A stretch of 6,454 nucleotides of DNA, taken from positions 1 to 6,454 of the forward strand of contig JAABSN010000188.1 in assembly GCA_011390385.1 (NCBI GenBank), read 5' to 3'. The translations under genes and the position numbers were made by a program. The DNA comes from Thioalkalivibrio nitratireducens (lineage in GTDB: Bacteria; Pseudomonadota; Gammaproteobacteria; Ectothiorhodospirales; Ectothiorhodospiraceae). Within the stretch, counting starts at the first letter, position 1, and each line of letters starts with the position of its first letter. The notes below the pieces were generated by a model that saw only the letters and a program-made list of their open reading frames with translations, did not search any database and was not told where the DNA came from. Below are positions 5,737 to 6,454 of the stretch, piece by piece.

Positions 5737-6454
<718 letters not shown>

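Overview
The window is GC-rich, densely coding bacterial DNA, most likely from a gammaproteobacterium. The predicted ZnuA closely follows the Escherichia coli protein (its C-terminal half and both disulfide cysteines), znuA is divergent from znuCB around a Zur-type operator as in enterics, and the intergenic gaps carry REP-like palindromes. A two-subunit glycine decarboxylase (separate gcvPA and gcvPB) rather than the fused GcvP of E. coli would suit an environmental group such as the Chromatiales/Ectothiorhodospiraceae, but that placement is inference.

Layout. Positions 1-335 (+) hold the C-terminal end of a rhodanese-domain protein cut by the left edge. About 155 non-coding bases with two GC-rich hairpins separate it from a converging zinc-import locus. 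znuB (permease, - strand, 1303-491) and znuC (ATPase, - strand, 2108-1293) overlap by 11 bp. znuA (periplasmic zinc-binding protein, + strand, 2190-3209) is transcribed divergently. The 81-bp znuC-znuA gap contains a near-palindromic Zur box at 2111-2125 that also covers candidate -10 elements for both directions. ZnuA has a histidine-rich metal loop encoded by an almost perfect 21-bp tandem repeat.

The second block lies on the - strand and reads gcvPA (C-terminal 238 residues, entering from the right edge) -> tpx -> gcvPB. gcvPA and gcvPB encode the two subunits of the glycine cleavage P-protein. Thiol peroxidase (tpx) lies between them, followed by a 308-bp gap holding a REP-like element and a long hairpin that pairs fully only when read as - strand RNA.

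Functionally there are two modules: high-affinity zinc uptake (ZnuA captures Zn2+ in the periplasm, ZnuB passes it through the inner membrane, ZnuC powers it) and glycine decarboxylation with an embedded peroxide-detoxifying enzyme. All genes are recognisable families and I see no undescribed system. The points of most interest are the tpx insertion in the P-protein pair, the expandable His-repeat DNA, the operator placement hard against the znuC start, and the hairpins without T-tracts at gene ends.
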